Shown one piece after another: positions 51,856 to 61,002 of a stretch of 64,000 bases of DNA; the first letter of the stretch is position 1; every line of letters begins with the position of its first letter. Under the pieces are notes generated by a model that saw only the letters and a list, made by a program, of their open reading frames with translations, did not search any database and had not been told where the DNA came from. The position numbers were made by a program, and so were the translations under genes. This DNA is from Leptolyngbya sp. KIOST-1 (GTDB taxonomy: Bacteria > Cyanobacteriota > Cyanobacteriia > Phormidesmidales > Phormidesmidaceae): NCBI RefSeq assembly GCF_000763385.1, contig NZ_JQFA01000005.1, positions 62,001-126,000 of the forward strand, given 5' to 3'.

Positions 51856-52805
51856 TTTTTCTTTCCTCCAAACAGACCAAAGAAACCACCGCCTTTGTCA
51901 GAGGCTCCCTTGTTGGCTGGTTTAGCGCTGGAGGCTTTGGCGTTGGTCTTGGCTCCACCGGAGGCCGCCCCAGCGGATCGATCGACTCGGGCCTGAACAG
52001 TTTTGGCTCGTTCGTCGTTAGGGTCAATTTCTAACGCTCGCTTGGCATGGATGCGGGCCATGGTGCCCTGACCGGCCTTGAGGTAAAGGGCCGATAGATA
52101 GCTGTGGCAATTGACGTCGTTGGGATAGACTTTGACCGCTTCGCGGAGCTCCAGAATGGCGCGGCTGTAGTCTTTGTTCAGCTCGTACTCCTGGGCTCGG
52201 TTGATGTAGCTGCCCAGAATAGCGGCCTGGTTTTGGCGCGGCGTGGGGGGCGGGGGAGGGGCAGCGGTGGCTGGCTGCGATCGCGTCGCCGGCCGAGCGG
52301 ACGTGACCGGGGCACTGGCTGGAGTGCCTGCATCCCCGCTGCTGCGGTACAGATAAATCACATTTAGCTCGCTCAACGTGCCCATCACCTCCGTGAGGGA
52401 CTCGAGCTGGTCGAACTGCTGCGCGGCCAGACCGGTGACCGCCTGGCGATAGGCGGCATCGAGGTGGGGCGCTTTGAGCAGATCCTGGGCGGTTGTCGAG
52501 GTCACGGCGGGGGCCTTGCCGCCGCGGCGGAGGGTCTGGCCCTTGAGCTTGAGCATCAGTCCGTGCTCGGTGCTCGATTTTTCCTGGCTCAGGGCTTCGT
52601 AGGCGGGGTTGACCAGTTTTGAGAGAACTTCGCTGGCCCGCTGGGCCTCCTCGGGAGAAGACCCTGACAAACTGTCGGGATGTAGCCTGCGGGCAATGGC
52701 TAGGTAGCGCTTGCGGACGGCTTTGGCATCGGCAGTAATGGGCACCCCCAGCACCGCGTGATGGTCGTCAAAGTCAGCTTGAAACAGCCCTTGTTCTGGT
52801 TTCAT
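51852..52805 (-). CDS. J-domain protein with TPR-like repeats
   Basis: A 317-residue protein. An N-terminal J domain (about 10-75) carries the HPD motif in IARRLHPDSLSG, so it can stimulate an Hsp70. After a Pro/Ala-rich linker, about 190-275 contains TPR-like helices (AQEYELNKDYSRAILELREAVKVYPND, KRALEIDPND). The tail is Lys/Ala-rich with a GGGFFGLFGGKKK end. AGGTGA just upstream favours the ATG at 52805; GTG at 52811 is an alternative. It is coupled to hisZ, though a functional link is not obvious. Confidence 0.85.
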   Translation of the reverse strand: MKPEQGLFQADFDDHHAVLGVPITADAKAVRKRYLAIARRLHPDSLSGSSPEEAQRASEVLSKLVNPAYEALSQEKSSTEHGLMLKLKGQTLRRGGKAPAVTSTTAQDLLKAPHLDAAYRQAVTGLAAQQFDQLESLTEVMGTLSELNVIYLYRSSGDAGTPASAPVTSARPATRSQPATAAPPPPPTPRQNQAAILGSYINRAQEYELNKDYSRAILELREAVKVYPNDVNCHSYLSALYLKAGQGTMARIHAKRALEIDPNDERAKTVQARVDRSAGAASGGAKTNAKASSAKPANKGASDKGGGFFGLFGGKKK

Positions 52806-52936
52806 AGTCACCTACTGCAGGGACGGCCTAGGAAAAGTACGTCAATGGATACAGGGGGTAAAGGGCTCCTTACTCTACCCAGCCAACCTCAGTTTAACCA
52901 GCTCCAGCCGTTTTTATTGGCAGAGGTGAGCTAAAC

Positions 52937-53791
52937 TCACGCCCCAGGGTTGGGCCCTTCGAGTAAGGGCGGCAGCTCCAGGGGCTTAATTTGGCCCAGG
53001 GTATGGCTCATAGCCTGGTGAAGGTGGCCGTTGGTGGCCAGCAGCCGACCAGCCATTACGTCGATGGGGGTGCCGTCGTAGGCGGTGACTTTGCCGCCCG
53101 CCTCCCGCACCAGGGCAATGCCTGCGGCAATATCCCAGGGGGCCAGGCCGCGCTCCCAGTAGCCGTCCAACCGCCCGCAGGCCACGTAGGCCAGATCAAT
53201 GGCAGCCGCCCCGCCGCGGCGGACCCCCTGGGTCAGATGGGTGAAGTGGCAAAATTCGGCATAGTTGTTGTCTGCGGTTTCGCGGCGATCGTAGGCAAAC
53301 CCGGTTACCAGGAGGCTTTGGGCCAGGTGCTCTGTCTTGGAAACATGAATTGGGCGGCGGTTGAGCGTGGCCCCCAACCCAGCCGCGGCGCGAAATAAAT
53401 CGCGATGGATGGGGTCGTAAATGACGCCCAAAACCGGCTCTCCCTCGGCCAGCAGGCCAATGGAAACCGCACAGAAGGGGTACTGGTGGGTGTAGTTGGT
53501 GGTGCCGTCGAGGGGATCGATCGCCCAGAGCAGACTGGCCTCGCGATCGCGAATCACCCCCGATTCTTCGGCCAAAATACCGTGGTTGGCAGGCAGGTGC
53601 CGTTCCAGCACCGCCATCACCGCCGCCTCGGCTCCCCGGTCAGCCTCGGTGACCAGGTCGCCCGATCGCCCCTTTTCATCAATGTGGCTGAGGTTGCCCC
53701 AGTGGTGCTGGAGCACAGCTCCGGCGGCCAGGGCGGCCTCGGTGGCACTGTCGAGCCACCGCTGTAGATCGGATGCAGGGGGAAGCGGCAT
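52937..53791 (-). CDS. Inositol monophosphatase-family phosphatase
   Basis: A 284-residue metal-dependent phosphatase. The motifs are LVTEADRGAEAAVM, LAEESGVIRD, WAIDPLDGTTNYTHQYPF (metal site) and LAPWDIAAGIALVREAGGKVT. The family includes inositol-1-phosphatase, fructose-1,6-bisphosphatase and PAP phosphatase; the substrate is open. An upstream in-frame start at 53818 is less likely because the added residues are hydrophobic and unconserved. Confidence 0.9.
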   Translation of the reverse strand: MPLPPASDLQRWLDSATEAALAAGAVLQHHWGNLSHIDEKGRSGDLVTEADRGAEAAVMAVLERHLPANHGILAEESGVIRDREASLLWAIDPLDGTTNYTHQYPFCAVSIGLLAEGEPVLGVIYDPIHRDLFRAAAGLGATLNRRPIHVSKTEHLAQSLLVTGFAYDRRETADNNYAEFCHFTHLTQGVRRGGAAAIDLAYVACGRLDGYWERGLAPWDIAAGIALVREAGGKVTAYDGTPIDVMAGRLLATNGHLHQAMSHTLGQIKPLELPPLLEGPNPGA

Positions 53792-53851
53792 AGGAAACAG
53801 AGGGCTGAAATTTAGCAACTAAAGAGTGGGTAGAGGGGGGAGGTTCAGCCC

Positions 53852-54220
53852 TCAATCGTCTTCCAGCGGTAGACCCCTGCGCACCTTGCCCTTGCCAAAG
53901 TAACGACCAAACTGCAGTTCGTACACCTCGTCCTCGTCCTGGGTTTCGGCCCGCAGATCGCTGCGGGGATAGCTCACGCACAGCAGCGCGTACCCCTGAC
54001 GGCGCAGGTCGGGGGATAGCCCCATGGCCTCGGGCTGCTCGACTTCGCCCTCGAGCAGGCGCACGGCGCAGGCGGTGCAGGCTCCATTGCGGCAGGCAAA
54101 CGGCAGCTCTACCCCCTGGCTCTCAGCCGACTGGAGAATGTAGCGGTCCTCGGGCACCTCTACGGTGTAGAAACGCCCGGTCTGGCGATGGTGAATGGTA
54201 ACGGTGTGGGTACGAACCAT
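53852..54220 (-). CDS. 2Fe-2S ferredoxin of FdC2 type
   Basis: A 122-residue plant-type ferredoxin. The cluster is bound by CRNGACTAC and a distal Cys in ALLCVSYPRSD. The C-terminal extension (YELQFGRYFGKGKVRRGLP) is characteristic of the FdC2 group of cyanobacteria and plants, which has a higher potential than photosynthetic ferredoxin and an unclear partner. It is probably independent of the neighbouring phosphatase gene. Confidence 0.82.
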   Translation of the reverse strand: MVRTHTVTIHHRQTGRFYTVEVPEDRYILQSAESQGVELPFACRNGACTACAVRLLEGEVEQPEAMGLSPDLRRQGYALLCVSYPRSDLRAETQDEDEVYELQFGRYFGKGKVRRGLPLEDD

Positions 54221-54372
54221 GGGGTCGGGGAAGTGGCGCTAGGGGAACGGGCAGGATAAGGCGATCGCCGCAGTGTCTGCCTTTCCATGGTCGCACGAAA
54301 AATTGTCCCTGGGCAAATTTGGCCACCTCATCCCAGAATCCGCCCTGGCCCCTGTTATCGCGCTCCATTGTT

Positions 54373-54381
54373 TGCTACGAT
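54373..54381 (+). promoter_or_regulatory. Extended -10 promoter of tRNA-Ser
   Basis: TGC followed by TACGAT stands 31 bases upstream of the tRNA, the same arrangement as at tRNA-His. The -35 region is weak. Confidence 0.35.
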
Positions 54382-54412
54382 AGCCTCTCGGTGGTGTTGA
54401 ACCACTCCCCCT

Positions 54413-54499
54413 GGAGAGATGGCCGAGCGGTTGAAGGCGCAGCACTGGAAATGCTGTTTAGGGGTGACTCTAACGAGGGTTCGAATCCCTCTCTCTCCG
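54413..54499 (+). tRNA. tRNA-Ser (anticodon GGA)
   Basis: Acceptor arms GGAGAGA/TCTCTCC fold with discriminator G. The anticodon stem CAGCA/TGCTG encloses CTGGAAA, giving GGA. A long variable arm, as required for serine, precedes the T arm GAGGG-TTCGAAT-CCCTC. The CCA end is not encoded. Confidence 0.95.
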
Positions 54500-54515
54500 T
54501 TTTAGATATATCTTG

Positions 54516-56432
54516 TTAGTGCCACTGCCCGGTGTTGGTGGGTACTGCGCTGCGGCGTCTGGTCTGACGGCGTTGGCTGGCCAGGCGTTCCAGGCTGAGC
54601 GAGATCACCCCCAGGGTGACCAAAATGACGCCCATCCACTGAATAAAAAGCAGGGTGGACTTTTCACCGGGGGTGATAATGTAAGCCAGCAGCGCCGTAA
54701 CCACTGGCCCACTGGCGGCCACAATCGAGGCCTGGGAAGCACCCAGCAGCTTGACGCCGTAGTTATTGAACAAATACCCCAGCAGGGTCAGCAGTCCCAG
54801 CAGCCCGGCTCCAATGTAGAGGTTCAGGGGTTGGTTAGGTTGGCCAGGGTCCAGCCCAAAGAACGTGCCAACGATCAAGATGAGACTGGTGAGGATAAAG
54901 ATCGTCGAAAACTGCATCAGGCTGACCGAAACCGGGTGTAGCCGCTTAAAGCTAAGCTGCATGGCGATCAAAAAGAGCGCAAAGGCGACGCTGGCCAGGA
55001 GAGCCGCGCCCACGCCCCAGAGCGACACGCCGCTGCCGGTCAGATCGCTATAGATCCGCGGTAGGGCCGTAAACACAATGCCCATGCTGATGGCAAACAT
55101 GACCACCAACCGCAGTGGGGTGGGGCGATCGCCAAACAGAAACCAGGCCAGGGGTACCGTGATCAGCGGGTACATAAACAGCAGCGTCACCGCGACCCCC
55201 GGGCCGACATCGGCAATAGCTTTGTAAATCAGCACCTGGGACAGAAACAAAAAACTGCCGCTGGCCACGACCTGCGCCAGGGGTCGGCGGTCGGGGTTCT
55301 GGAAGAGTTGCCGCAGATCGCCCCCTACTCGGGGGTAGAGGCGTGGGGCTACCAGAGCCAGCAGGGGCACCACCACTACCATTCGCAGCCACAGCAGCAG
55401 CAGGGAGTTGGGAATGGTGAGGGGCAGCACTGATTCAATGGGCAATTGCCCTAAAAGCTGTCCTCCATAGCCAATGACGCCGACGATGACGTTGTGCAGC
55501 GAAAGAGCCAGGGTCGACAGCACCACCAGGATCAGTCCCAACTGAAGCTGGGATTGGGTGGGAGGGCTGCTCCGCTCAGAGACCGGGGCTCCTGGGGAGG
55601 CAATCCCCGCCGGGCCAACTCCTAAAGAACTGGCCTGGGGCTGGGACCGAGGACGAGCCTGGGCCGCGCCGGGCGGACCGGGGTCAGGCGAGGGCTGGCG
55701 CTGGTCCACCGAGGCAGCCGAACCCGGATGGGGCCGCGGACTGCGGTAGGTCCTGGGGGGCAGGGTCAGTCCGGCAGGGGTTGCCTCCGAGAGCGGCAGG
55801 CTATAGCCGGTTTGGGCCGGTGGCGATGTCATCTGTCCCTGGAGTTGCTGGCTCAGCCTGGCCACCAGGGCTTCTAGAATGGCTTCTCCCTGCTGCTCTA
55901 CGCTCTGCATGCGATTGATCTGCTGCGAGAGGTTGCTGTGGTAGCTGGTCAAATCCTGCTGAATCGAATTGAAGGTGTTCTGAAGGGTTGCATCCAGGTC
56001 GGACAGCCCCTGGATGGCATGGGCTGACGGAGCCAGCCCCTCGATCTGGGGGAGGCTGGGCATACCCCTGGGATGAGCTTGGGCCAGGGCCGTCTCTAGC
56101 CGCCCCTGCAAATGGGTGGCCAGAGCCACCGCCAGTCGTTTGGCCCAGGCCTGCTGCTGGGCAATCTGCTGCTGCGACAGACCTTCAGCGTAGGTGGTTT
56201 GGAGCTGCTGATGCTGACCCCGTAGGACCTCGTAGTCCCCTTCCAGGGCTTCGATGTCGGCCATCAGCCGCTGCTTTTTGGCCTGGAGATGGGCAATATC
56301 GTTGGACAGGTCGTCCGCAACTTGATGACGCAGCACCTCCAGGTCTTGCCCCAGCACCCGCAAAATGGCCTCAGCTGACCGGGTGTCCGGCTGGGGAGTA
56401 GAAGAATCAGGTAGATGGTCAGAGGGCCCCAT
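54516..56432 (-). CDS. EamA/DMT-family transporter with long N-terminal coiled coil
   Basis: A 638-residue protein. Residues about 20-205 form a coiled-coil region (HLQAKKQRLMADIEALEGDYEVL, QQLQTTYAEGLSQQQIA). A Pro/Ser-rich linker (about 205-285) follows, then about ten membrane spans in two EamA repeats (NVIVGVIGYGGQLLGQ; DVGPGVAVTLLFMYPLITVPLAWFL; LGASQASIVAASGPVVTALLAYI). The transported compound is unknown. The coiled coil should lie in the cytosol and is not usual for this transporter class. The reading frame extends 51 codons further, into the region before a divergent gene; ATG at 56432 is chosen because conserved sequence seems to begin there. Confidence 0.8.
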   Translation of the reverse strand: MGPSDHLPDSSTPQPDTRSAEAILRVLGQDLEVLRHQVADDLSNDIAHLQAKKQRLMADIEALEGDYEVLRGQHQQLQTTYAEGLSQQQIAQQQAWAKRLAVALATHLQGRLETALAQAHPRGMPSLPQIEGLAPSAHAIQGLSDLDATLQNTFNSIQQDLTSYHSNLSQQINRMQSVEQQGEAILEALVARLSQQLQGQMTSPPAQTGYSLPLSEATPAGLTLPPRTYRSPRPHPGSAASVDQRQPSPDPGPPGAAQARPRSQPQASSLGVGPAGIASPGAPVSERSSPPTQSQLQLGLILVVLSTLALSLHNVIVGVIGYGGQLLGQLPIESVLPLTIPNSLLLLWLRMVVVVPLLALVAPRLYPRVGGDLRQLFQNPDRRPLAQVVASGSFLFLSQVLIYKAIADVGPGVAVTLLFMYPLITVPLAWFLFGDRPTPLRLVVMFAISMGIVFTALPRIYSDLTGSGVSLWGVGAALLASVAFALFLIAMQLSFKRLHPVSVSLMQFSTIFILTSLILIVGTFFGLDPGQPNQPLNLYIGAGLLGLLTLLGYLFNNYGVKLLGASQASIVAASGPVVTALLAYIITPGEKSTLLFIQWMGVILVTLGVISLSLERLASQRRQTRRRSAVPTNTGQWH

Positions 56433-56558
56433 GGGTATCTGTCTCGTTAGGATGCGATCATCGACTGCGACGGTAAGGGCCTGCATGGCTGCACCGTCGC
56501 GAATGCTAGTATTGTGCTCAAAAAATTCAAAAAGATCTCTAGTAGAGCCACATTTAGC

Positions 56559-58352
56559 ATGGCTGGACAGAGCCCAACGCTGCAATCCATCGGTGAATTT
56601 TTAACGGCCAGGCTGTCTAAGCGCATTGCCTACTGGGTGTTTTTGAGCATTGTCGTGATTGAGGCCGTGATTTTGGTGCCCTCGGTAATGCGGCGCGAGT
56701 GGGAGCTGCTGAACTCCCTCCGATCGCTGTCTACAGCTCAGGTCGCAGGCCGTCTCAATGCCGCTACCCTGGCCAGCCTTGAGGACGAGATGCTGATCGA
56801 CCACCTCCAGGGGCTGGAAACCAATCAAGTCATCCTGGGGGGGGCAATCTACGACCAGTATGGCGCTCGGGTGGGCAGCTTTGGCGAAGCACCCCAGCTG
56901 ACCCTGGCCGAGAGCGAGCAGCGCTGGCGTCCCGATCGCTACTACCGCCGCCAGCACCGCTACGACGCCCCCTGGGACATGCCGCCCCTGCGCGGTCGCT
57001 ACGTGCTGATTGTGCGCCACGACGCCCGGGGAGTGCAGCGGGAGTTTTTCGCCTTTGTGGGGCGCATTCTCGGGCTGGTGGTCATTATTTCTATATTTGT
57101 GACCGGGGCCACCCTGGTGGTGCTGCGGCAACTGCTGATCAAACCGATTATGCTGCTGCGGCAGGATTTGATCGCCGCCGGTCGGGCCATTGGCGATGAC
57201 TGCGACCCCCAAGCCCTGGCCTTTGCGTCGCTGCCCTACGCCAGCGCCGATGAGTTGGGGGATGTCATCGTCGCCTTTGAGCAAATGTTTGGGCAGATTA
57301 CCGCTGCCGTGGCGACCCGCAAGCAGAGCGAAACCCGCTTTCGCACCCTGGTCGAGCAGGCGGTGGACGCATTTTTTGTGGTCGATGCCGGTGGACGGGT
57401 TCGGGACGTGAACCAGAACGCCTGCGATAGCCTGGGCTACAGCCGCGATGAACTGCTGCGCCTGAGCGTGACCGAGATTCAAACCACCTATAGCCAGAGC
57501 GACTTTGAGGCCATTTGGCAGCAGCTCAGACCCGGGGCACCGCTAACCCTTGAGGGCTGGCACCAGCGCAAGGATGGCCTGGGCTTTCCGGTGGAGGTAC
57601 GGCTGGGGGTGCTTGACCTGGGCGGCGATCGCTACGGGCTGGCCCTGGCCCGCGACATTCGCGATCGCAGGGCCTCCGAAGCGGCCCAGGCTCGCCTGGC
57701 CGAAATCGGCGAGCTGGCAGCCATGATTGTCCACGAGGTGCGCAGTCCGCTGACCACGGTACTGCTGGGGCTGAATGCGTTTCGATCCCTGGATCTGCCC
57801 GATCGCTATCAGCGTCGCCTGGCCCTGGCGCTAGAGGAGTCTGAGCGGCTGCAAAAACTGCTCAACAGCATTTTGATGTATTCGCGCGATCCGGCCCTGG
57901 TGCTGGAGCCGATCGACATCAACAGCTTTGTGCAGCATCTGGCCGCCACCCTGGGGCAGAATGAGGGCGATCGCTTGCCGGCTCTGGCCGTAAAAACCCT
58001 GCCTTACCGGGTAATTGTCAGTGGCGATCGCGACAAGCTCAAGCAGGTGTTCATCAACCTGTTGACCAATGCCCGTGAGGCCTGCACCGCCACCGGAGCT
58101 ATTACCTGGGCGGTGCGACCACCCGCGGCCGGACAGGTGTTCATCACCGTTCACAACGATGGGGAGCCCATCGCGCCCGAGGTCTTGCCCAAGCTAACCC
58201 AGCCGTTCTTCACCACCAAAGCCTCGGGCAACGGTCTGGGGTTAGCCATCACCAAGCGCATTGTCGAGGCCCATCAGGGGCAACTGAGCATTTCCTCCAG
58301 CCAGGATGGGACCGAAGTGACGGTAGCGCTCCCCCTGACCAGCGCCACCTGA
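56559..58352 (+). CDS. PAS-domain sensor histidine kinase
   Basis: A 597-residue membrane kinase. A first span (YWVFLSIVVIEAVILVPS), a periplasmic part of about 110 residues and a second span (ILGLVVIISIFVTGATLVVL) precede a HAMP-like linker and a PAS domain (FRTLVEQAVDAFFVVDAGGRV). The HisKA motif MIVHEVRSPLTTVLLGL has the His followed by Glu-Val. ATPase boxes are LLTNAREAC and FFTTKASGNGLGLAITKRI. A GTG at 56514 would add 15 residues; the ATG is preferred but neither has a strong ribosome site. No response regulator is adjacent. Confidence 0.87.
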   Translation: MAGQSPTLQSIGEFLTARLSKRIAYWVFLSIVVIEAVILVPSVMRREWELLNSLRSLSTAQVAGRLNAATLASLEDEMLIDHLQGLETNQVILGGAIYDQYGARVGSFGEAPQLTLAESEQRWRPDRYYRRQHRYDAPWDMPPLRGRYVLIVRHDARGVQREFFAFVGRILGLVVIISIFVTGATLVVLRQLLIKPIMLLRQDLIAAGRAIGDDCDPQALAFASLPYASADELGDVIVAFEQMFGQITAAVATRKQSETRFRTLVEQAVDAFFVVDAGGRVRDVNQNACDSLGYSRDELLRLSVTEIQTTYSQSDFEAIWQQLRPGAPLTLEGWHQRKDGLGFPVEVRLGVLDLGGDRYGLALARDIRDRRASEAAQARLAEIGELAAMIVHEVRSPLTTVLLGLNAFRSLDLPDRYQRRLALALEESERLQKLLNSILMYSRDPALVLEPIDINSFVQHLAATLGQNEGDRLPALAVKTLPYRVIVSGDRDKLKQVFINLLTNAREACTATGAITWAVRPPAAGQVFITVHNDGEPIAPEVLPKLTQPFFTTKASGNGLGLAITKRIVEAHQGQLSISSSQDGTEVTVALPLTSAT

Positions 58353-58422
58353 GTCGCCTATTTCGCTGACCAGGGGGAGGACTTCAGTCGGCCAGCCCCT
58401 GGGCCGATGGCCGACTCATAGA

Positions 58423-58545
58423 GTCTGTTATCAATTAGCTGCCAAACGCCCAAAAATGAAGGGTTACAGCCCCTAGCCTGGTGTTTGGGTCGGGCGTGGC
58501 AAAGCTGGATATACCGAGCTTTTAGCCTCAATTGATGAGGCGCCC
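58423..58545 (-). mobile_element. Dispersed MITE-like element, copy 3
   Basis: A 123-bp copy in reverse orientation relative to copies 1 and 2. Its ends are more diverged (TCTGTTATCAATTAGCTGCC at the left, CAATTGATGAGGCGCCC at the right). It abuts the stop codon of the next gene: the TAG on the minus strand is at 58547-58545. It lies between two converging genes. Confidence 0.68.
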
Positions 58546-58907
58546 TAGAAAGCGTCCAGGTCGAGGGCTTTAGACCCCCCCTCTTCGATTAGCAGCAAAA
58601 TTCTGCCCAGCTGGGACCAGATCAGCAAGCCGCACAGCAGGGTCATGGGGGCCCCCATGGCATAGGCCGCTTTGGTCGAAAAGCCAAAGAGCTCGATCCC
58701 GGAGGCTAAAAACACGCACACGCCAGCACAGATACCGAAGAAGGGAACCTGGAGCTGTGGCCCCCGCAGCGTTGCCAAAATGCGGGTAGACCGTTTGCTG
58801 TTCCATTCGCTAACCGACTGCTGTAGTGCGGTGCTAAAGGCATAGCCCGAAGTCACCGCAGCCAAAAAACCAGCCAGAAGTAAAACGTAGGGCGGTTGTG
58901 AGTACAC
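58545..58907 (-). CDS. Small membrane protein of unknown function
   Basis: A 120-residue protein with three or four hydrophobic segments (YVLLLAGFLAAVTSGYAF; VPFFGICAGVCVFLASGIELFGF; AYAMGAPMTLLCGLLIWSQL). I do not recognise a named family; similar small proteins are common in cyanobacteria. Its stop codon sits at the edge of the dispersed repeat, so the last residues may have been altered by that insertion. Confidence 0.7.
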   Translation of the reverse strand: MYSQPPYVLLLAGFLAAVTSGYAFSTALQQSVSEWNSKRSTRILATLRGPQLQVPFFGICAGVCVFLASGIELFGFSTKAAYAMGAPMTLLCGLLIWSQLGRILLLIEEGGSKALDLDAF

Positions 58908-59034
58908 AGGCTTAAAAACCGAAACAATAATTTACTTCCCCTGATTATAGGGGAGAGCTGCTCCTCAACCGACAGGTTTTTCGGGTAAATAGCAGTGGCA
59001 ACCCTTGCCTGCAAGGCCAAGCCTGGATCTATGA

Positions 59035-60741
59035 TCAGGGTTGCAGTGCCTGGCGCAGACCGCCGACCACTGGCACCAGTTGTTCAGCCCGCTCCAGGGA
59101 ATAGTTCGTCAGGGCTCCCCAGGCAACCCCCAGCACCCGATCGAAGGTGATATCGTCTTTGACCAGGGTCCAGAGTCGCTGCACCTCCTGGGTATGGAGC
59201 CGGTCGTCCTCCGTGAGAGCCAGGACAAGCATTTGGCGCAGGTGCACGCCCTCCTCAGACATCAGGTACCGCAGGCCCAGCCCGGCAGTGGGCAGCAGGT
59301 CAAAGCCAGTGTCGCCGCGGGCGATCGCCAGCATGTTTTCCAACCGCTGCCACTGCAGCTGACCGTCCTGAAACAGCACCTCCAGCAGCCGCTGCCGGAG
59401 AGCCGGGGTTTCGCCCAGCAGCAGGCGGCGAGCCACGTAGGGGTAGGCCACATTGATAATCTTGAAGTCGGGATTGAGGCTCAAGGCCAGGCCCTCCTGG
59501 GTCACCAGGGAGCGAATGATCAGGGCAAACTTAGCCGGTACCCGAAACGGATACTCGTACATCAGCTCCGAAAACTGATCAGTAACCGTTTTAAAGTTAA
59601 AGTCGCTGACCCTGGAGCCCAGGGCATCGCCCAGTACTCGATTGAGGGCCGGCACAATGGGGCCGAGGTCGGTTTCGGGAGTTAAAAAGCCCAGTTTGAC
59701 AAAATCCTGCCCCAGACTCTCAAAGTCCTGGTTGATCAGGTGCACGACAGCATCGACCAGGGTTTCCTTGGTAATCTGATCGAGCTGATCCATCATGCCG
59801 AAGTCGATGTAGGCCATCCGGCCATCGGCCATCGCAAACAGGTTGCCCGGGTGGGGGTCGGCGTGGAAGAAGCCAAACTCCAGCAGTTGGCGCAGCCCTG
59901 CCGTAACGCCAATTTCAATTAGACGATTGGGGTCCAGATTGTCTCGCTGCAGCGCTGCGGTGTCGGTGAGCTTACAGCCGTCAATCCACTCCAGGGTGAG
60001 CACCCGCTGACTACAGTAGGGCCAGTAGATGATCGGCACTTTGACGGTGGGATCCTCCTTAAAGTTGGCGGCAAACCGCTCCGCATTGCGGCCCTCATTG
60101 AGGTAGTCGATCTCCTCAAACAGCTTGGTGCCAAACTCATCGACGATCAGGGTCAGGTCGTGCCCCAGGTTGAGGGGCAAAAACCGGCCCAGCCAGCTGG
60201 CGGCCCAGCGCATCAGGTAGAGATCGCGGCACAGGACCGGACGCAGATTCGGTCGCTGCACCTTCACAGCCACCTCTTCGCCGGAAAACAGCCGCCCCCG
60301 ATACACCTGCCCCAAGCTTGCCGCCGCTACCGGCAGCGGCGAGAGCTGGCTGAAAATTTCCTGGGGACTGTAGTCCAGCTCCGCCTCAACAATGGCCATC
60401 GCCTCGGCGGTTGGAAAAGGCGGCAGCTGGTCCTGGAGCTTGGTCAGCTCGTCGAGAAAATCCTGCCGCACCAGGTCGGGCCGAGTGGAAAGGGCCTGGC
60501 CGACTTTAATAAAGGTGGGGCCCAAATTGGTGAGCACCTGCCGCAGCTGGGCGGCGCGGCGCGGACGGTTTTGAGCTTCCTGCTTCAGCCAGCGGTCCGT
60601 CTGGAGGCCCAGCACAAAGGTGCCCAGCCACCAGGAAATCTGCAAGACCCGCCAGCCCAGGGTGATCAATCGCCAGCGGAAGTAGCGGGCGATCGCCCCT
60701 GCATCGTAGGTGCCCAATAAAGCTGGATCTGTCGCTGCCAC
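59035..60741 (-). CDS. ABC1/UbiB-family atypical kinase (AarF-like)
   Basis: A 568-residue protein. The family-specific KxGQ motif is FIKVGQALSTRPDLV, followed by the Ala-rich loop AAASLGQVYRG and invariant Lys in VAVKVQRPNL. The catalytic part is FFHADPHPGNLFAMADGRMAYIDFGMM. Members in cyanobacteria and chloroplasts affect quinone and lipid metabolism; the substrate here is unknown. The last 60 residues may form membrane-associated helices. A divergent 261-bp gap lies beyond its start. Confidence 0.92.
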   Translation of the reverse strand: MAATDPALLGTYDAGAIARYFRWRLITLGWRVLQISWWLGTFVLGLQTDRWLKQEAQNRPRRAAQLRQVLTNLGPTFIKVGQALSTRPDLVRQDFLDELTKLQDQLPPFPTAEAMAIVEAELDYSPQEIFSQLSPLPVAAASLGQVYRGRLFSGEEVAVKVQRPNLRPVLCRDLYLMRWAASWLGRFLPLNLGHDLTLIVDEFGTKLFEEIDYLNEGRNAERFAANFKEDPTVKVPIIYWPYCSQRVLTLEWIDGCKLTDTAALQRDNLDPNRLIEIGVTAGLRQLLEFGFFHADPHPGNLFAMADGRMAYIDFGMMDQLDQITKETLVDAVVHLINQDFESLGQDFVKLGFLTPETDLGPIVPALNRVLGDALGSRVSDFNFKTVTDQFSELMYEYPFRVPAKFALIIRSLVTQEGLALSLNPDFKIINVAYPYVARRLLLGETPALRQRLLEVLFQDGQLQWQRLENMLAIARGDTGFDLLPTAGLGLRYLMSEEGVHLRQMLVLALTEDDRLHTQEVQRLWTLVKDDITFDRVLGVAWGALTNYSLERAEQLVPVVGGLRQALQP

Positions 60742-61002
60742 TGCGCCTACTTGCCCCCTACGTCACAGTTACGTCTCTGTACGGTGCGGCCCAAATTGAC
60801 GGGGTCGATCGCGGACCCACTGACGCCAACAACAGCTGTTGCGGCCAACGAGGATCGAAAACCCCTGAGTTGGGTTAATTCACCTTTAATAATAGTATAG
60901 AAAACTACAAACAACCTTGACGAGTCTGTCCCAACGTTCCAACGCCAGGGGCTAGGGGCTGGCGCCCCGCCGGACTGAGGCTGGATTGGCCCAGCTTGGG
61001 GA

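Noticed and set aside
58937-58954. Terminator hairpin upstream of the small membrane gene
   Set aside because: Only six pairs (TCCCCT/AGGGGA) without a T run; too weak to call.
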